Part shown: piece after piece, positions 39,301 to 51,403 of the stretch | Layout: each line of letters begins with the position of its first letter | Position numbering within the stretch: the stretch's first letter is position 1 | Translations under genes and position numbers: made by a program | From: Norana najaformis | Lineage: Eukaryota > Annelida > Clitellata > Crassiclitellata > Hormogastridae | NCBI GenBank assembly: GCA_964023275.1 | Contig: OZ029917.1 | Span: forward strand, 21,128,488 to 21,192,487 | Direction of reading: 5' to 3' | Length of the DNA stretch: 64,000 nt | Notes under the pieces: generated by a model | Databases searched by the model: none | Told to the model about the DNA's origin: nothing | What the model saw: the letters and a program-made list of their open reading frames with translations, nothing else

Positions 39301-42300
39301 TAGTACGTGACCAAGACAGGGATAATCTTGATGCTTTGATTCCTCAATGTTAGAAGAAAATGCTACTGATACCTACCTCACTGATCAATAGCAGTAGATT
39401 CCCAGGGGGTGGGCATCTTGCACCCAGTTAGAGATACTCTGCATTTACTAATGGGTAATAACTTTTACCTCACATGTTTAGAATTGAACATTTTTAGCAC
39501 CAGACACTCACCCTGTTTTTACCACCTAGTTTAATTGCCTATTTTATTGCTTTTACTGACTCCACCTTCCCTTAATTATGAGCTTATGTTCCCAGTTAGA
39601 GTACCTCCACCTTACGATTACTTGGAGTACTTCAGATTGGATTTTTCTAAAGTACTGTTTTCAGTTTTGAGTGAAGGCCCAAGTTTTGGTTGTTACTGGG
39701 TCTGATTCTTATATTTGCATGTACCAGATACTCACGAACTTCGAAATAATTGAAAGTCATTTATTACATTTATTACATTTATTACAGTCAGTTTGTAATT
39801 CTTTGCATTGTTGTATCTGATCTTAATGTTATAGGCATGTGGCATCTGTAACCATGGAAACATTCCGGACATGACAAAAAGTGACATTGAATCACTGCAG
39901 GTCGAAGTTGAAAACCTTAATTCACAGGTGTTTATCTTTATTATGACTCTGTGGTCTTCATTCGGTTTCTCTGTTAGTCTTAAGATCAGGAGAATACAGC
40001 ATTCAATGACAGAACCAGATCAAATGGTATTTAATAAAATCTGGTTGTCTTTTCATTATGCATATCTTATTTAAAAACAATTAGTTTCATTCTTATGATA
40101 GTTACAAGTAACAACCCTTCTTCTTCTTCAAGTTCTCTACCCCAGGACAAGTAACAAACCAATAACTGAAAAAGTTCCAAAGCCATTTAGATCATGCTCC
40201 TGTGAGATGTCCATTTTCAAGTATGCTCCACAACATTCTCTTCAACTTAAATCTGAAATTTATTAACATATTCATTGTAAACATCAGTGTTACTGAAAGA
40301 ATTTATAAATTTGCTCCATCACTGCTTTATTATTTACTTGCCTTGATTAATTTAAGAGGCTTCCAACCATTGAGTGATGTCTTGCGGTACTGTAGAGGTC
40401 ATTAGATTAGATTAGGTCAGCTCAGGTCAGATTAGGTGAGATTAGAAACAATAGATTGTATTATATGGACTTTTGCATCCATTTCTAGTCAAACTTTGTA
40501 GCATTCAAAGCAGGACAAGGATATTATATGTCGGTGTGGATATGGCAGGCAGTGGTTTTAATCAGTCTGATGGCCCGTGATGGCCCTTGCTCTGAAAATG
40601 TTAATAAATTTGTTTTAGAACTTGCTTAAACATTTATGTTCAGGTTCAGGAAATGGAAAGTCAGCTGAGGTTGAGAGATAAGAAAATCCAAGAACTTAAA
40701 CTTTCATGCCAAATTGCAAAGGAGAAGGAATTAATTGGAGAGGAAAATAGTGAAAATGGTGATGGATCCCCAAGTCGTGGTGATCTCGCAGTTTCAATTT
40801 TGCAGCGGGAAATCAGAGATGCAGAAAAGCGAACATTTAAGCTGGAATCTCAACTCAGGTTTGATTTACAAGCAGATACTTTTGGAAATATTTAGAGTAA
40901 ATCATTTTACTCTGGAATGCTAAATCTTCTGCAGACCACTTTGTCCAACTGGAACTGGTTAAGAGCAATGATGCTGATGATGCTAATTTCTCTATGGTAC
41001 TCTTCCATTATTCTGTGCAGACAATATTAACAGATAATTAAAATTGTGTTCATAATAAAATAATTAAATGTTTCATAAGTACAAAAATGTTTACTGTGCA
41101 GTATGTTACTGCACTTAAAAGTATCAATGTCTTTGTCCGTTTAGGTGCATACATAGAAATTCCAAACATGGCAATCAGATTTCGTAATCAACTATCTAAT
41201 ATAAACTTAACTATTCTAGTTTATTGTTAGGCTAGAACTAACCTGTTCACACAGGTGGGATACAGGGAAAATGGCAACCAAAATATATGAGTCAATGTGA
41301 AGATGTGAATCTGCAATTTCTCATCATGGACTCAAGTTTGAGCCTTGGATACCATACTTTTGTACCCAAAACAGCAAATATTGAGCAGATCAAGATGAAT
41401 AAGTTGGGATATGATGATGCAAAATCTACTTCCCAAAAGTGCAACATAGCATCCGAAGATCACAGTCAAAGCGTTATATGCTTTTAATTAAGACTAAACA
41501 GGAGACCTTTTGCAAAAAGGAAAACCTTACTGAATTGTTAAATTTTCTGCTGATTCTGAGGAAAAAATTTATTATACAAGTTTTTAACATGGTGAGCTTC
41601 TGTTACAGAGAGCTGAAGGAAGAGCATGCAAGAGTTCAACAGGAAAGAGCAAGTGCTTCCGCAAAGGTAAGGCATTGTTAATAGATGACTGAATTAATAA
41701 ATTAATAAACTGTATCTTAATGGTTGAACTGAATTGTACTGGTAGTTTGTACTTACATTATTTACCTGGTAATTGGTGAATTAAATGAACAACTAACTGG
41801 TTTGAATGAATGAATAAACAAATTAATGGTATAAATAGATTATTGATTTGCAAAACTCTGATATGTTTTGCAAGCTTTTAGATTGTTAAATTGTAATTAT
41901 TAAATTTTACAGGCAGATGACCTTGCTCAAGAGAATGCAAAAGTTAAGAACGAACTCAGTTTAGTGAAAAGTAGTTTGCAAAACTCTGAAACAGAGCTGC
42001 AACTGAGCTGTGAGAAAATAAACCAGATGACCTTGGAGTTGGAAAGAGTGTGCAATCAAGCAATTGACCACCGTTCAGACGTAGAAAACATCAGAGGGGT
42101 AAATTAGCAACATTATTTGGTTGCTTTGAATTTTCCGTTTATATTTGTGTATTTATGTAGCTGAACATTTGTATATGACCTATTGGAAACCTACTGACCT
42201 AATCCAGTGTTTTCCAACCAGAGTTCCATGGAACCCTAGTGTTCTGCTTACCATCGTCAGAGGTTCTGCAAGAAATTGTGGTATAAATAATAATTACTCA

Positions 42301-45300
42301 TGGAAAAATGAATGCATAAAAAATAAACTATGAAGGAAAATTCTTTTAAATGGTGTCTTTATCTGCAGGTCAAGTTCCCTGAATCCCTTTTACTTGTAGA
42401 CTGCTTCCCAAAATTCATGGCATTTCTAGTCTTCAGTCTTGCTGCTACTGTTTAGAGATGCCCTTGAGACTCTCGACGCCAACACCTAGACGAGACCCGA
42501 GACATCCTGTCTGAGACGAGACTGAGGTGTTTACCTAGCAATTCGAGATGACTGAAATCGAGATTTTGGGTCTCCGAGACAAGAATGAGACCAAGACCTA
42601 GGAAATCCGAGATGAGACTGAGACATTTGGCCTTTGAGGCAAGACCAAGTTATGGCCATGTCCGAGACATCCTGAAAGTGACCGAGATGCTGAGACTGAG
42701 CCTATACCTCTGCTACTATTGCCAGTAAACAGATTGTTACACTCAATGTCATATGGACAGGAAAAATGCTTAAATTTTACCTTAAATTGTAAGCCGACAT
42801 ACACCACACACTTATATGTCTATATATCAGTAATAATGAATAATTGAATTGCACTCCTTTTATAAACTTTTTATGGCCTGTTAACATTTTCATAGGTGGT
42901 GGTTCCTCTATAAAAAAATTTGTATTTTGTGGTTTTCCTACGGAAAAATATGAAGAAACACTGACGTAATATAGTATAACTGATCTGCAAGAGACTGTTT
43001 AGTTTGTTGCTTGGCTCAGGTGGATGTGCGAAAGTAGTCAAATTCTAGGTCAGTTAGCAGAAACAGGAAAGTACAGTAGATGACATGACATGCAGATATC
43101 CATTCCAAACTTCATCATTACCGTTTTCTCAAAATGTTTAGTAAGGCAGTGGTAGAATTGTGTCCAAGTACTATGTCTCTCAATGTGACTATGCCTGTAT
43201 GTCTTGATTTAAGGAAAAAGATGCTTTTCTTAATGAGCACAAGCAGCTTGAGAATGAACTAACAGTTATGCATGGGCGCCTGGAAGCCAGTAACCGCGAA
43301 CTGGCAATGGCACGTACTGAACTGGAACAGCACATGACACACTGTGGTGGGCTGAATAGGGAACGCAGAATTCAGGAGTCAGTGGCCAGGAGTGCTGAGG
43401 CACAGCTAGCTTCCTTGAAGGAGACTTTTGCAAGGATGCTTTCTGATGACTCTGTGAAGGTCGAACCATCAGAAGAAAGAATCAGAGAAAGGGTGGAAGA
43501 ATTGATGGTGGCTCTGAAGGAAAAAACTTTGGTAAGGATTAATAGGATACTAAGGATACTAATCCTTCCCATCACTTTCTACAAGCTTTTCTAAGGTACT
43601 ATATAATGTTCTCATCTCTATATTCAAACGTGCATGCATGCGTACATACATACATAAATACATACATACGTACATACATTTATGGGGCATGGTAGCCAAG
43701 TGGGTAGAGTGCTTGGGTTGTAACATGGATAATACAGATTCAAGCCTCCCCTGAGACGGTTACTGCAGAGAAACTTTGTGCGAGTCCTTCACTCACAATT
43801 GCTCAGTGCCATTGATGACGCTTAGTCATTAGATAGTGTCGCTTATTAAATGCAGAAATAATAACATACATACACACATAACGACATACATAGTACACAC
43901 TTGCATTAGGAAGGCATTATACAAATGCCCATGTGCTTATACTATGGTACATACCATCAGTCATACTTGGCAAGTGTATGTTATACTGTATAATTTTGAC
44001 ATTTATTAATGTGCTGGTACTTGAACTACCTTGTAGGTACCATAATGCTTTGCAGTTTATAAGTGCCGATACTCCTATGCTATCTAATTCAAAAACATTG
44101 TGTTGATGGTGTAGCACAATTAATCATAAGCAGCACAGTTTATTATGTTATTAAGTATTTTATCAGAAAATCATAAACCACTAATGGCAATTGCTTGAAA
44201 AAATTTCATTAATTTCGTTAGTGAGAGAGTGTGACAGCTTTGGCTGTGGCTTGAGGTCGGGTGTGTTTTTCTATCTCGTAAGTCACTGATGCATTTCTTT
44301 TGTTTTGGTGAAGGTTATCGAGGGACTGGAAAGAAAAAGTCAAGAGCTGGCAGACAAGTTTGACAAGCTCGACGCTCACTTTCAGGCCCCCAATTCTGTC
44401 AAGAGACACCACGGGAGCCTGGACATTGCAGATCTCGAAGCAAGACTAAGGCGTGCCGAGCAAGAGTTAATGTCCAGAGATGAAAGTAGAGAAGGAACTC
44501 AGTCTGACAAGGAGAAGGTAAATACCAGTACGATACTAACCTCCACTGCACTACCACCATGAGGAGTATATTGATTGCTGTACTGGTAAAACAGCAGGCT
44601 CAAGTGTGGCTGGAATGCTCATATTGTTCTATTCTAAGCACAGTAAATTTTGCTAGGCAATTTCTTTTAATTATCTTAAATGGACTTTTAATTATCTTAA
44701 ATGGACTATGTTTGTCTGATTACAATAGCCAAACAGTTTGTCTGTGAGCAGTTTTGAGTGTATGTAATTTTTAACGGAAGTAATGTATGCTGTTCCTAGA
44801 TGTTACTTTTAAAAGTGTAACACTCCATTTAGCCTTACTTCAATTTCCATATCTGATCAGGTGTGATGATAAAGTGTCATTTGTTCATTTGCTTAAACAG
44901 TTCTGGAAGTACTTAACACGGCTCTGCGTGGCACTGGAGATGGAGCCTGTTGCAGTGAGTCTTGGACTCGATGAGGCAGTCGTCACCATTCTGGGACGTG
45001 TGGAAGAGATCATGAAGAAAGATGTTCTTGCACTTTCCGATATGAAAGCACGAAATCAGCACTTGCAGCAGAAGCTGAGCCGCATGACTGACCAACTGGA
45101 AAGCAAGGTTAAAATATTGCCTTTCTTATGTTAACACCAGAATCTTGTTTAGTCATTGCTCCAACATCGGAATTGTATAATTCTGAAATTATAGTTCACT
45201 AGCATAATTTAGAGATATGGCACTATCTGTCTGAAATGCCTTTTCCTTTTCATTTTTGACGTTTGATACCAACAGGTAATAGTGGTATCTTCTTTGTGCA

Positions 45301-48300
45301 ATAAAGCCATTTCTATTTTGCTACAGTTTGGTTTAGAATGCTGTTGTGTTGACTTTCTTGTGGAGTACCATATATTGCGTATTAGCAGCTTTGAGAGTTT
45401 CTTAAAATACTCTGTATAAATTTTCAGATACATACATACATAAGACATTACATGAAAATGCATTACTCTTCATTACATACCAGTGGAGGCTTCTAGGACA
45501 ATAACCCCCCGGACAGTAACCCCCGGACAATAACCCCCCATGCAAATAACCCCCCGAACAGTAACCCCATATACTGATATATTAATTATATAAATATACA
45601 AATAATGTATATTAATCATACAGTTTATTGTTGAAACAGACTGAGTGATTATTTGCTGCGACATTTCTTCCGTTTCTTCTGCCCGTCTCTTGTCTCTTCA
45701 TTCGTTGAACTGCTTTGAGAACTTCTTGTCGGGCAGGATCCGGATCATGAGAATGTTTGTTAAGCCGCCCTACAAGCTCTTCTCCACAAATTTTTAGTTT
45801 AGCTTTACATTCTGCCTTGTTACGCCTCTTTTCGCACTCAAACGACACTACACGATTTGCTAAATTTTTCTGCTTTACGTATACATAACCTTCAAAACTA
45901 AGTTTATCTTTTCCTCGATCAGATTTTATAAATTCCATCATGGATAGAAATAGATCAACTTTTTAAACTTTGTATTTTCCATTTCTATTATATAGTAGTT
46001 GACCTCTTTCATGTTGTATGGTAATTCTTTCATGTTTAGTCTGTGCCCCCAATTGTCTAATAATTGTCTAATAATTAGTTTTTGATGTATGGTAAGTCTT
46101 TCATGTCTACTTTCTGCCCAATTGTCTAATAATTGTCCAATATTTAGTTTTGGATGTTTGGTAATTCTTTCATGTCTACTCTCTGCCCAGTTGTCTAATA
46201 ATTGTCTAATAATTAGTTTTTGATGTATGGTAAGTCTTTCATGTCTACTCTTTACTGTATGTACTGTATCAGTACAGGGGGTAATTGTCCGGGGGTTTTT
46301 TGCATGGGGGTTATAGTCCGGGGGGTTATTGTCTGGGGGTAATTGCCCGGGGGGTTATTGTACTGTTACCCAGTGGATTGCCCATATGTTACCAAATGTA
46401 ATCATCATTTGACCTTCTTGTTTATCTTATGTTGTGTGGTTTTAGCACATGTATCTACTGCATTAGTGGTAACTGAATTGTCCTTCTGTAAACAGGAGTC
46501 ACACCTGGAACTGCTGCGCAGAAAAGTTGCTTCTCTAGAGCAGCAGGTTGGTACCGTAAAAACACATTCTGAACGTGAAAAAGACGAGTTTTCAAGGAAC
46601 CGAAAAATGCAAAAACTAATTGAGAAATATCGACACGAACTGAACGAATGCCATGCCGAGATACAAGAACTCAAGTCAAGGCTTCTGTACACCTGTGATG
46701 TCAAGGTGATTTTATGTTAAAACTCAAGTATTTTCTAATTTCTGAAAACTGATTATTAGGAAATACTTCTTTGGAAAATTTAGGATAGTGAGTTAACTGT
46801 GTAGATCGGTTTGCTCTGGATGTACTAATGTTTATGATAAATTTTAGCAAATCTATCTCTAACAGTCTCTTGATCAAAACACATTTGTTGTGTTATGCTT
46901 TTTGTATCCATATATGAAACTACTTGACATAGAACAAGTGGAGAAAGTGCAAAATGATTATGGGGTTATAGGGATCTGAGCTATAAGGAAGGGTTGAAAA
47001 GGTGTGAGCTAACAACGTTGAAGAGAAGGAGAAGCAGAGGAGACTAATTGAAGCTTATAAAACCATCCATGGAATGGAGGTGGTGCAGTGTGAACAAGCT
47101 GGTCCCCGTGACATGGCTTGCATTTCGGGATTACAATTTACAATTACAGTCCTTTGAATTAGCATCAAACGAGGCAACTCGAGGCCACAGATATGAATTA
47201 CATATATGTATAAGACACCGAAAGGAACATTAGGGCAGAAATTCTTCAGTGCTAGAATTAATTATAGACAAGTGGAATGGCTTGGATGATATACTGTCTC
47301 AGTGGACACTATCACGGCTTTCAAGAAGAATCTAGGAAGGACTGGTTACTAAGCATCTCGGTTAATTTGCAATAGTTCTAATAAAGAAAACTTGTCATCT
47401 GAACAACTTAAAATCTTGTTGTGTTGTATTTTAAGAAAGGGACTAAAGTATCAGATTTGCAGAGTTAAGAAATTCTATTAAAAAATTGATTTCGCAAATG
47501 ACAAATATGTCTTGCCGTTTAGTGAATACGTGATAGACTAGCATAACAAACGGACAGAAAACAGACAAAACTGAGCCAACATAATAGTACTGTTGTTTCA
47601 AAGCATGTCATTGAATCTAGAATTCTTGGTACCAGCCAGCAAGTCAGCAGAAGAAAGTACACGTGTGGCATAGAAAAAGCAGAATGATCTCTTGGCCTTT
47701 TTTATTGGGCACAGTAGCCTATTGGAGAGAGTGCTCAGCTTGTTGCAATGCGGAGAGTACGGGTTCAAAACTCCCCTGAGCTGGTTCCTGTGTAGGGACC
47801 TTGAGCAAGTCTTTCTCTCACGATTGCTCGGCACCATCAATTGACGCTAAGTCATTAGATAGTGGCGCCTAAAAATGCAGAAATCATAATAATAATTAAA
47901 GAGGCCTTCTTTAATTATTATACTAAAATATTAAATAATATTAAAAACAGCAGAGAAAACCTTCTGCAATTACAACCTTGTTTTGTGGGTTTGCATAACT
48001 GCAGCATAAGCATAACACGAAAACGAGAGGGATTAGCAAGGAGCCAGTGTAGAGCACATTACATTTTGATGGGTTTTGAAAATACAAAATAGTAAAATTA
48101 GAAATATCTGTAACTGATTAAAATGATTTTGTAGGAAAGGACTTTCGATAAAGACCATGAGCTGATAGAGCTGGAGATGGAGATGGGTCACCTGGAGCAA
48201 GAGCGTCTCCGACAGGCCAGCAAAATAGCAGGTTTGGAAAGAGTGGTTCATTCTGCATCGGATGAGATCATGGAAAAGAAAGAGGTTGCCAACAACACCA

Positions 48301-49487
48301 TTCACGCACTATCACTGGAACTTCGTAGAACCAAGGAAATATTGGAAGAGGTCACCAGTCGTGAGAGCAAGGTGACTTTACTTTTTAAATTCAATGTTTT
48401 TGTTAAATAACCTTCTTTATATCTCATAGCGTGGCTGAAATTTTCATGCTGCATGTTAAACCTGAATTTTTAAACTCCTTCATCAAAACAGTTATAGGCA
48501 TTAGTTTAACATTTTAGCACATTGTAATTTGTAGCAACATACAGGAAGGGCTGCTTGCATTATATAAATGTACATATACATGTATATCTGTTGTTTGTCC
48601 ATCGTCTGTCTATCTGTTTATCTTTTGTCCATTACATTTGCTGAATGCATTTATACACTTGGTCAAGAGTTTCTGCATGTCTGTTACTGCTTGCATGAGT
48701 GGGGTGGCCAGCCACTGTGTATGTGTGGTTGCATTAATCTCGGCACCGTACAAGTCCCTCGTGGTCTGCACCATACATGCGCAGAACCATTAACTTATTT
48801 TTAATGTAACTGGACATTTACACCTCAGTGACAGAGCCTCTGTTTATACAAAGGTGCATCATAAATGACCAATTGTCACGTTGCCGTTTAGCAATTTAGT
48901 AATAACACCTTGTGTGGTGGCATGAGTGGGAGGAAGATTACTGCCTGCATAACTCACTATCACAATTTGGTGACTTAACTGCTAGTTTCTTCTTAAATGA
49001 CGCCAGAGGGATGCATCCCACTGCAGCTGCACTGAGACCGATCCAACTGTTCATAGTTCTATTTGCAACTGGATATACTCTTATCGCTTATCCAGTCTAA
49101 ACTGCTTCTTCTGAATCTTCAGCTAATGACCTCTGAAACATCCATGGTCAGCTGAGAAGAACTGATCTGGGTCTGCATAATCAATTCCTGTTTACTATGT
49201 TGTAGCTGTTGGAGCTGCGTCTGGTTATGGCACGTATGCTGGGTCTTGACGTTGCAACACTGACAGTTCCCGATTATGAGATCATCTCTCGACTGGAGAA
49301 GCTTATCCTGGCCAATCAAGCGAATGCTACTACAGCTGTTGTATTCGACAATGCAGTTGCTGACCTCAATGATGGTTTTCAGGCCGGATACCATCAAGCT
49401 TCACATTCCCTGAGTAATGCCACTAGACATCGAATGCGCTCCAGGTCACTGTCGCCACGCAGAAGAGTTGATAAAAAGACCTACTAA
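36301..49487 (+). CDS. CCDC170: CCDC170-like coiled-coil protein
   Basis: Thirteen exons: 36301-36537, 38476-38546, 38924-38978, 39835-39927, 40644-40858, 41609-41666, 41913-42098, 43214-43531, 44314-44517, 44901-45107, 46496-46705, 48135-48371, 49206-49487. The sum is 2,373 nt (790 aa plus stop) and all junctions keep frame; most are phase 0. The N-terminus (MTFYPRGG..., about 79 aa) is Pro/Arg-rich and disordered. The rest is almost continuous coiled coil rich in Leu, Glu, Lys and Gln (for example VQEMESQLRLRDKKIQEL). A compact C-terminal block, MLGLDVATLTVPDYEIISRL, precedes an Arg/Ser tail. Order and the C-terminal block recall CCDC170, a cytoskeleton-associated protein; other long coiled-coil proteins are possible. 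ATG 36301 is the first in frame. Function is inferred from the family. Confidence 0.75.
36955..37165 (+). mobile_element. LINE 3'-end repeat
   Basis: Reads YKLKTLLF (a typical RT C-terminal end), then CTGGCTTCTGGTTTCTCTGA and CTTGGGCGCTTTATA, the reverse of the repeats at 22845 and 52000. It gives the true orientation of the family. Confidence 0.6.
40390..40445 (+). repeat. GATTA-type pentamer tail
   Basis: GTCATTAGATTAGATTAGGTC followed by degenerate GATTAG units; the expected tail of the same LINE family. Confidence 0.6.
42205..42963. mobile_element. hAT-like non-autonomous element
   Basis: Left end CAGTGTTTTCCAACCAGAG and right end, complemented, CAGTGTTTCTTCATATTTTTC share CAGTGTTT. The 8-bp flanks ACCTAATC and ACGTAATA agree at six positions, fitting a hAT 8-bp target duplication. 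The interior (about 42440-42710) is an imperfect GAGAC-rich repeat. It lies in CCDC170-like intron 7. Confidence 0.6.
42440..42710. repeat. Imperfect GAGAC-rich short repeat
   Basis: About twenty copies of GAGAC or GAGAT at irregular 8-20 bp spacing (for example CCGAGACATCCTGTCTGAGA). Confidence 0.7.
43682..43864 (+). mobile_element. tRNA-derived SINE, family 1
   Basis: GGTAGCCAAGTGGGTAGAGT (A box) and CAGATTCAAGCCTCC (B box) form a tRNA-like head. The body shares TTGCTCAGTGCCAT and AGTCATTAGATAGTG with the copy at 47704. It is followed by CATA repeats (43864-43900). Confidence 0.78.
45612..45941 (-). CDS. FLYWCH zinc-finger ORF, transposase fragment
   Basis: A 109-codon intact frame from ATG to stop. 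LSFEGYVYVKQK, then VVSFEC, AECKAKL and KHSHDP reproduce the FLYWCH pattern: Cys-Cys-His-His metal ligands with the aromatic G-Y-x-Y and F-x-C positions. In MULEs this domain binds terminal repeats ahead of the catalytic domain, which is absent here. A short basic tail (KRQETGRRNGR) follows. Whether it is expressed is unknown. Confidence 0.75.
   Translation of the reverse strand: MMEFIKSDRGKDKLSFEGYVYVKQKNLANRVVSFECEKRRNKAECKAKLKICGEELVGRLNKHSHDPDPARQEVLKAVQRMKRQETGRRNGRNVAANNHSVCFNNKLYD
46010..46260. repeat. Tandem repeat inside the MULE-like element, about 70-bp unit
   Basis: GGTAAKTCTTTCATG recurs at 46020, 46091, 46160 and 46229, each followed by TGCCC...AATTGTCTAATAATTGT. Confidence 0.85.
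46935..47345 (+). mobile_element. LINE RT C-terminal fragment
   Basis: The plus strand reads YKEGLKRCELTTLKRRRSRG, then LIEAYKTIHGME, and after frame breaks NEATRGHRYELHI and KWNGLDDILSQWTLSRLSRR. This is the usual C-terminal order in CR1/L2/Rex-type LINEs. Dead copy. Confidence 0.7.
47704..47890 (+). mobile_element. tRNA-derived SINE, family 1
   Basis: ACAGTAGCCTATTGGAGAGA (A box) and GGGTTCAAAACTCC (B box), then a body matching the copy at 43682 (ATTGCTCGGCACCATC, AGTCATTAGATAGTGGCGCC) and an ATAATAATAA tail. Confidence 0.78.
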
Positions 49488-49925
49488 TTAGGAAAATTCA
49501 ACAAAAAGGTTTTCTTAATGGAAGGCATTTGATACAGTGGATTAATTTAGCAATAACTTAGTGAAATTACATAAATTGGTTACAGCAGTTTTTATGGGAA
49601 ATTTGGAAAATAGAACTTTTCACAGAATTTAACAAAAAGACAATATATTAATGCAGTCTTTTTTCTTAACAAACAGAAGTAAATACAGGCTAATGCTGGA
49701 AATTTGAAAAGGCAGCTTTGGCATCAAGCCAAGCACCAAACATTAAGGTTTAAGTTTTATATCATATGCTTCAGAATAAAGCAAAAACGTTACATTTTCC
49801 GTTTTAAGTGTGTAGTGGGTATTGAGCATGTGCCAATTAATCATGTTCAGTTAGTGATACTTGCATTGCTATGTTGATTAAAGTCTGTACAAAGATTGAA
49901 TTCAATAAAGTTTACAAGAGATTAA
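49488..49925 (+). other. CCDC170: 3' UTR of the CCDC170-like gene with two poly(A) signals
   Basis: After the TAA at 49485-49487, AATAAA occurs at 49775-49780 and 49904-49909. Either would give a compact 3' UTR of about 0.3-0.45 kb. Confidence 0.6.
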
Positions 49926-51147
49926 TGTATTGATTAGGCTACTCGATGCATGAGGTTACTGGACTGATTAGATTAAAAGCCTTGTAATGTATCTGAACAG
50001 ATATTTAAATAAATCTACTCGAAAGAACACCAAACCACCATCAGACATGATGGTTTTTAATCTTTGAGAGGAGGAAGGCAGGGAAAAGCTCAAAAGTTTT
50101 GGATTAAAGCGTTCAGTGATCGCAATGTTCAGATACATTCTGTCATAAACATTGGAAGGGGGACACATCCTTGTCCTTCTCTTCAACCCTACTTATAATT
50201 TCATTGTCATGTGTATAACATGGTAATATTTTAATTGCTCAATTTTTATTTTTATTAGTATAATTACATGGTGTCCTTGTGTCCTGAACATTCGGAAGGA
50301 GATACATTGTTCTTCTTTGTATATGTTTGTATTTTGTGTGACATGGTGTTCAGTAAGTGCACTGGATATGTAAACCGATTATTACAGGTTCAAGCCTGTT
50401 GAGCCGACTCCATGTAACAACTCTAGGTAGGTTTAAGTTGTTTGCACACACGTACCTGTCACCAAGCAGAATTAGGAACTGGCATGAATGAGTTGGAAGG
50501 TAAATGCGAATCGTGTTATTAATCATAAACTCGAATTTTCTACACCGCCCAAAGAAAGCCAAGTCACGGAAACCACCTTATTTACAGGCGCTTAGAAACA
50601 AAATCAATAGGCAGGAAGGGTTCAGTTCCAGGTCAAGATCCAATAGTCAGGCAGGCATGCAGCTATGGCGGATTTTGGCGGCAAGTTCTGTGTTGTACTG
50701 GACCCATGTCTAGGACATCCATTGTCAGCTTAAGGTTTTAAATACAGAAAATGAGCGTATGCCGTAAATTACACCATAGAACAATGTGTGCCACGCCAGT
50801 TTTGGTCCCCATGTATGTCCACTGGTCTGAAGTATAAGTTTCACATCATCCTGATATATTGAAAAATGAGACAAAACAAAATAAGTCGATAACCGTTATA
50901 TAGTTTTCACAAACCAATAAGTTATAAACTTTATCGCTTAAGTAAATACCAAACATCTTTACAATACAGTGTCGAGGCATACGGTCGCTATATAAAAACC
51001 TATACATTTACATTTGCAGTCAACAAGGTAGACCTAGCGCTTTGGGATTTCTTCTGAGAAAGTGACGTCATCGATAGCTTGTTGACTCTACAAATAACGT
51101 GTATTCTGTGGCGGCAAGTTGTGGTGTTGTGGGTTGCGAGGATTATA
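49926..51147. promoter_or_regulatory. Intergenic region upstream of MSH6
   Basis: Should hold the MSH6 promoter and 5' UTR. The part at 50970-51015 (GTCGAGGCATACGGTCGCTA, TATAAAAACC) resembles repeat sequence at 34555-34605, so a repeat end lies within 180 bp of the start codon. No other recognised element. Confidence 0.45.
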
Positions 51148-51403
51148 ATGATGTCTAAAACACCGAAATCAAAAACAGGGGTGAAGCCGAATACTTTGTT
51201 CTCTTATTTCCAAAAGACTCCGACTCTGAAAGGCGACGATGAAGATTGCCAACCAAGGTTATCAGAGGAGAATACTAATGCAGCTCCAAAGAGTACCCCT
51301 CTTAAAAGCCCGCCAACTCGGGCACGGGTTGCATCGACTCGGAATCTCGTGGATGGAAGTAAAACTGTAACGGCAAAGAACAGATCAAATGAAAATAAGA
51401 AAG
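51148..51403 (+). CDS. MSH6: MSH6 exon 1: PIP-like N-terminus
   Basis: [10 protein letters not shown] near residues 16-25 corresponds to the PCNA-binding motif, but the usual Gln four residues before the first aromatic core is Pro (PNTLFSYF). The rest is basic and disordered. Ends phase 1 at gtagaa. Confidence 0.88.

Larger units (their letters stand above)
45488..46369 (-). mobile_element. MULE-like element with C/G-run terminal inverted repeats
   Basis: The left end carries four or five ACAATAACCCCCC-type units (45498-45566) and the right end their complements (46278-46358), for example GGGGGTTATTGTCTGGGGG. Inside are an ORF with a FLYWCH zinc finger (minus strand) and a 70-bp tandem repeat. 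The FLYWCH domain, long inverted repeats and 8-9 bp target duplication point to a Mutator-like (Phantom-type) element whose catalytic domain is lost. It is in intron 10 of the CCDC170-like gene. Confidence 0.75.
45480..46377. other. Target-site duplication pair around the MULE-like element
   Basis: CCAGTGGA occurs at 45480-45487 and 46370-46377, directly outside the inverted repeats. One base further left it would be 9 bp with one mismatch, the usual MULE length. Confidence 0.65.
36538..48134. other. CCDC170-like introns, unassigned parts
   Basis: Outside the listed elements, the long introns (36538-38475, 38979-39834, 39928-40643, 40859-41608, 42099-43213, 43532-44313, 45108-46495, 46706-48134) are AT-rich with short low-complexity runs. 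One is a GGCCTTGGC-like stretch at 38625-38715. No further exon is required by phase. Confidence 0.45.

Noticed and set aside
43620..43700. CATA/ACAT repeats as a CRISPR-like array
   Set aside because: A simple tetramer microsatellite without spacers, in an animal genome.
49968..50186. 72-codon minus-strand frame downstream of the CCDC170-like gene
   Set aside because: Looks moderately protein-like but matches no family I know and lacks neighbouring exons.
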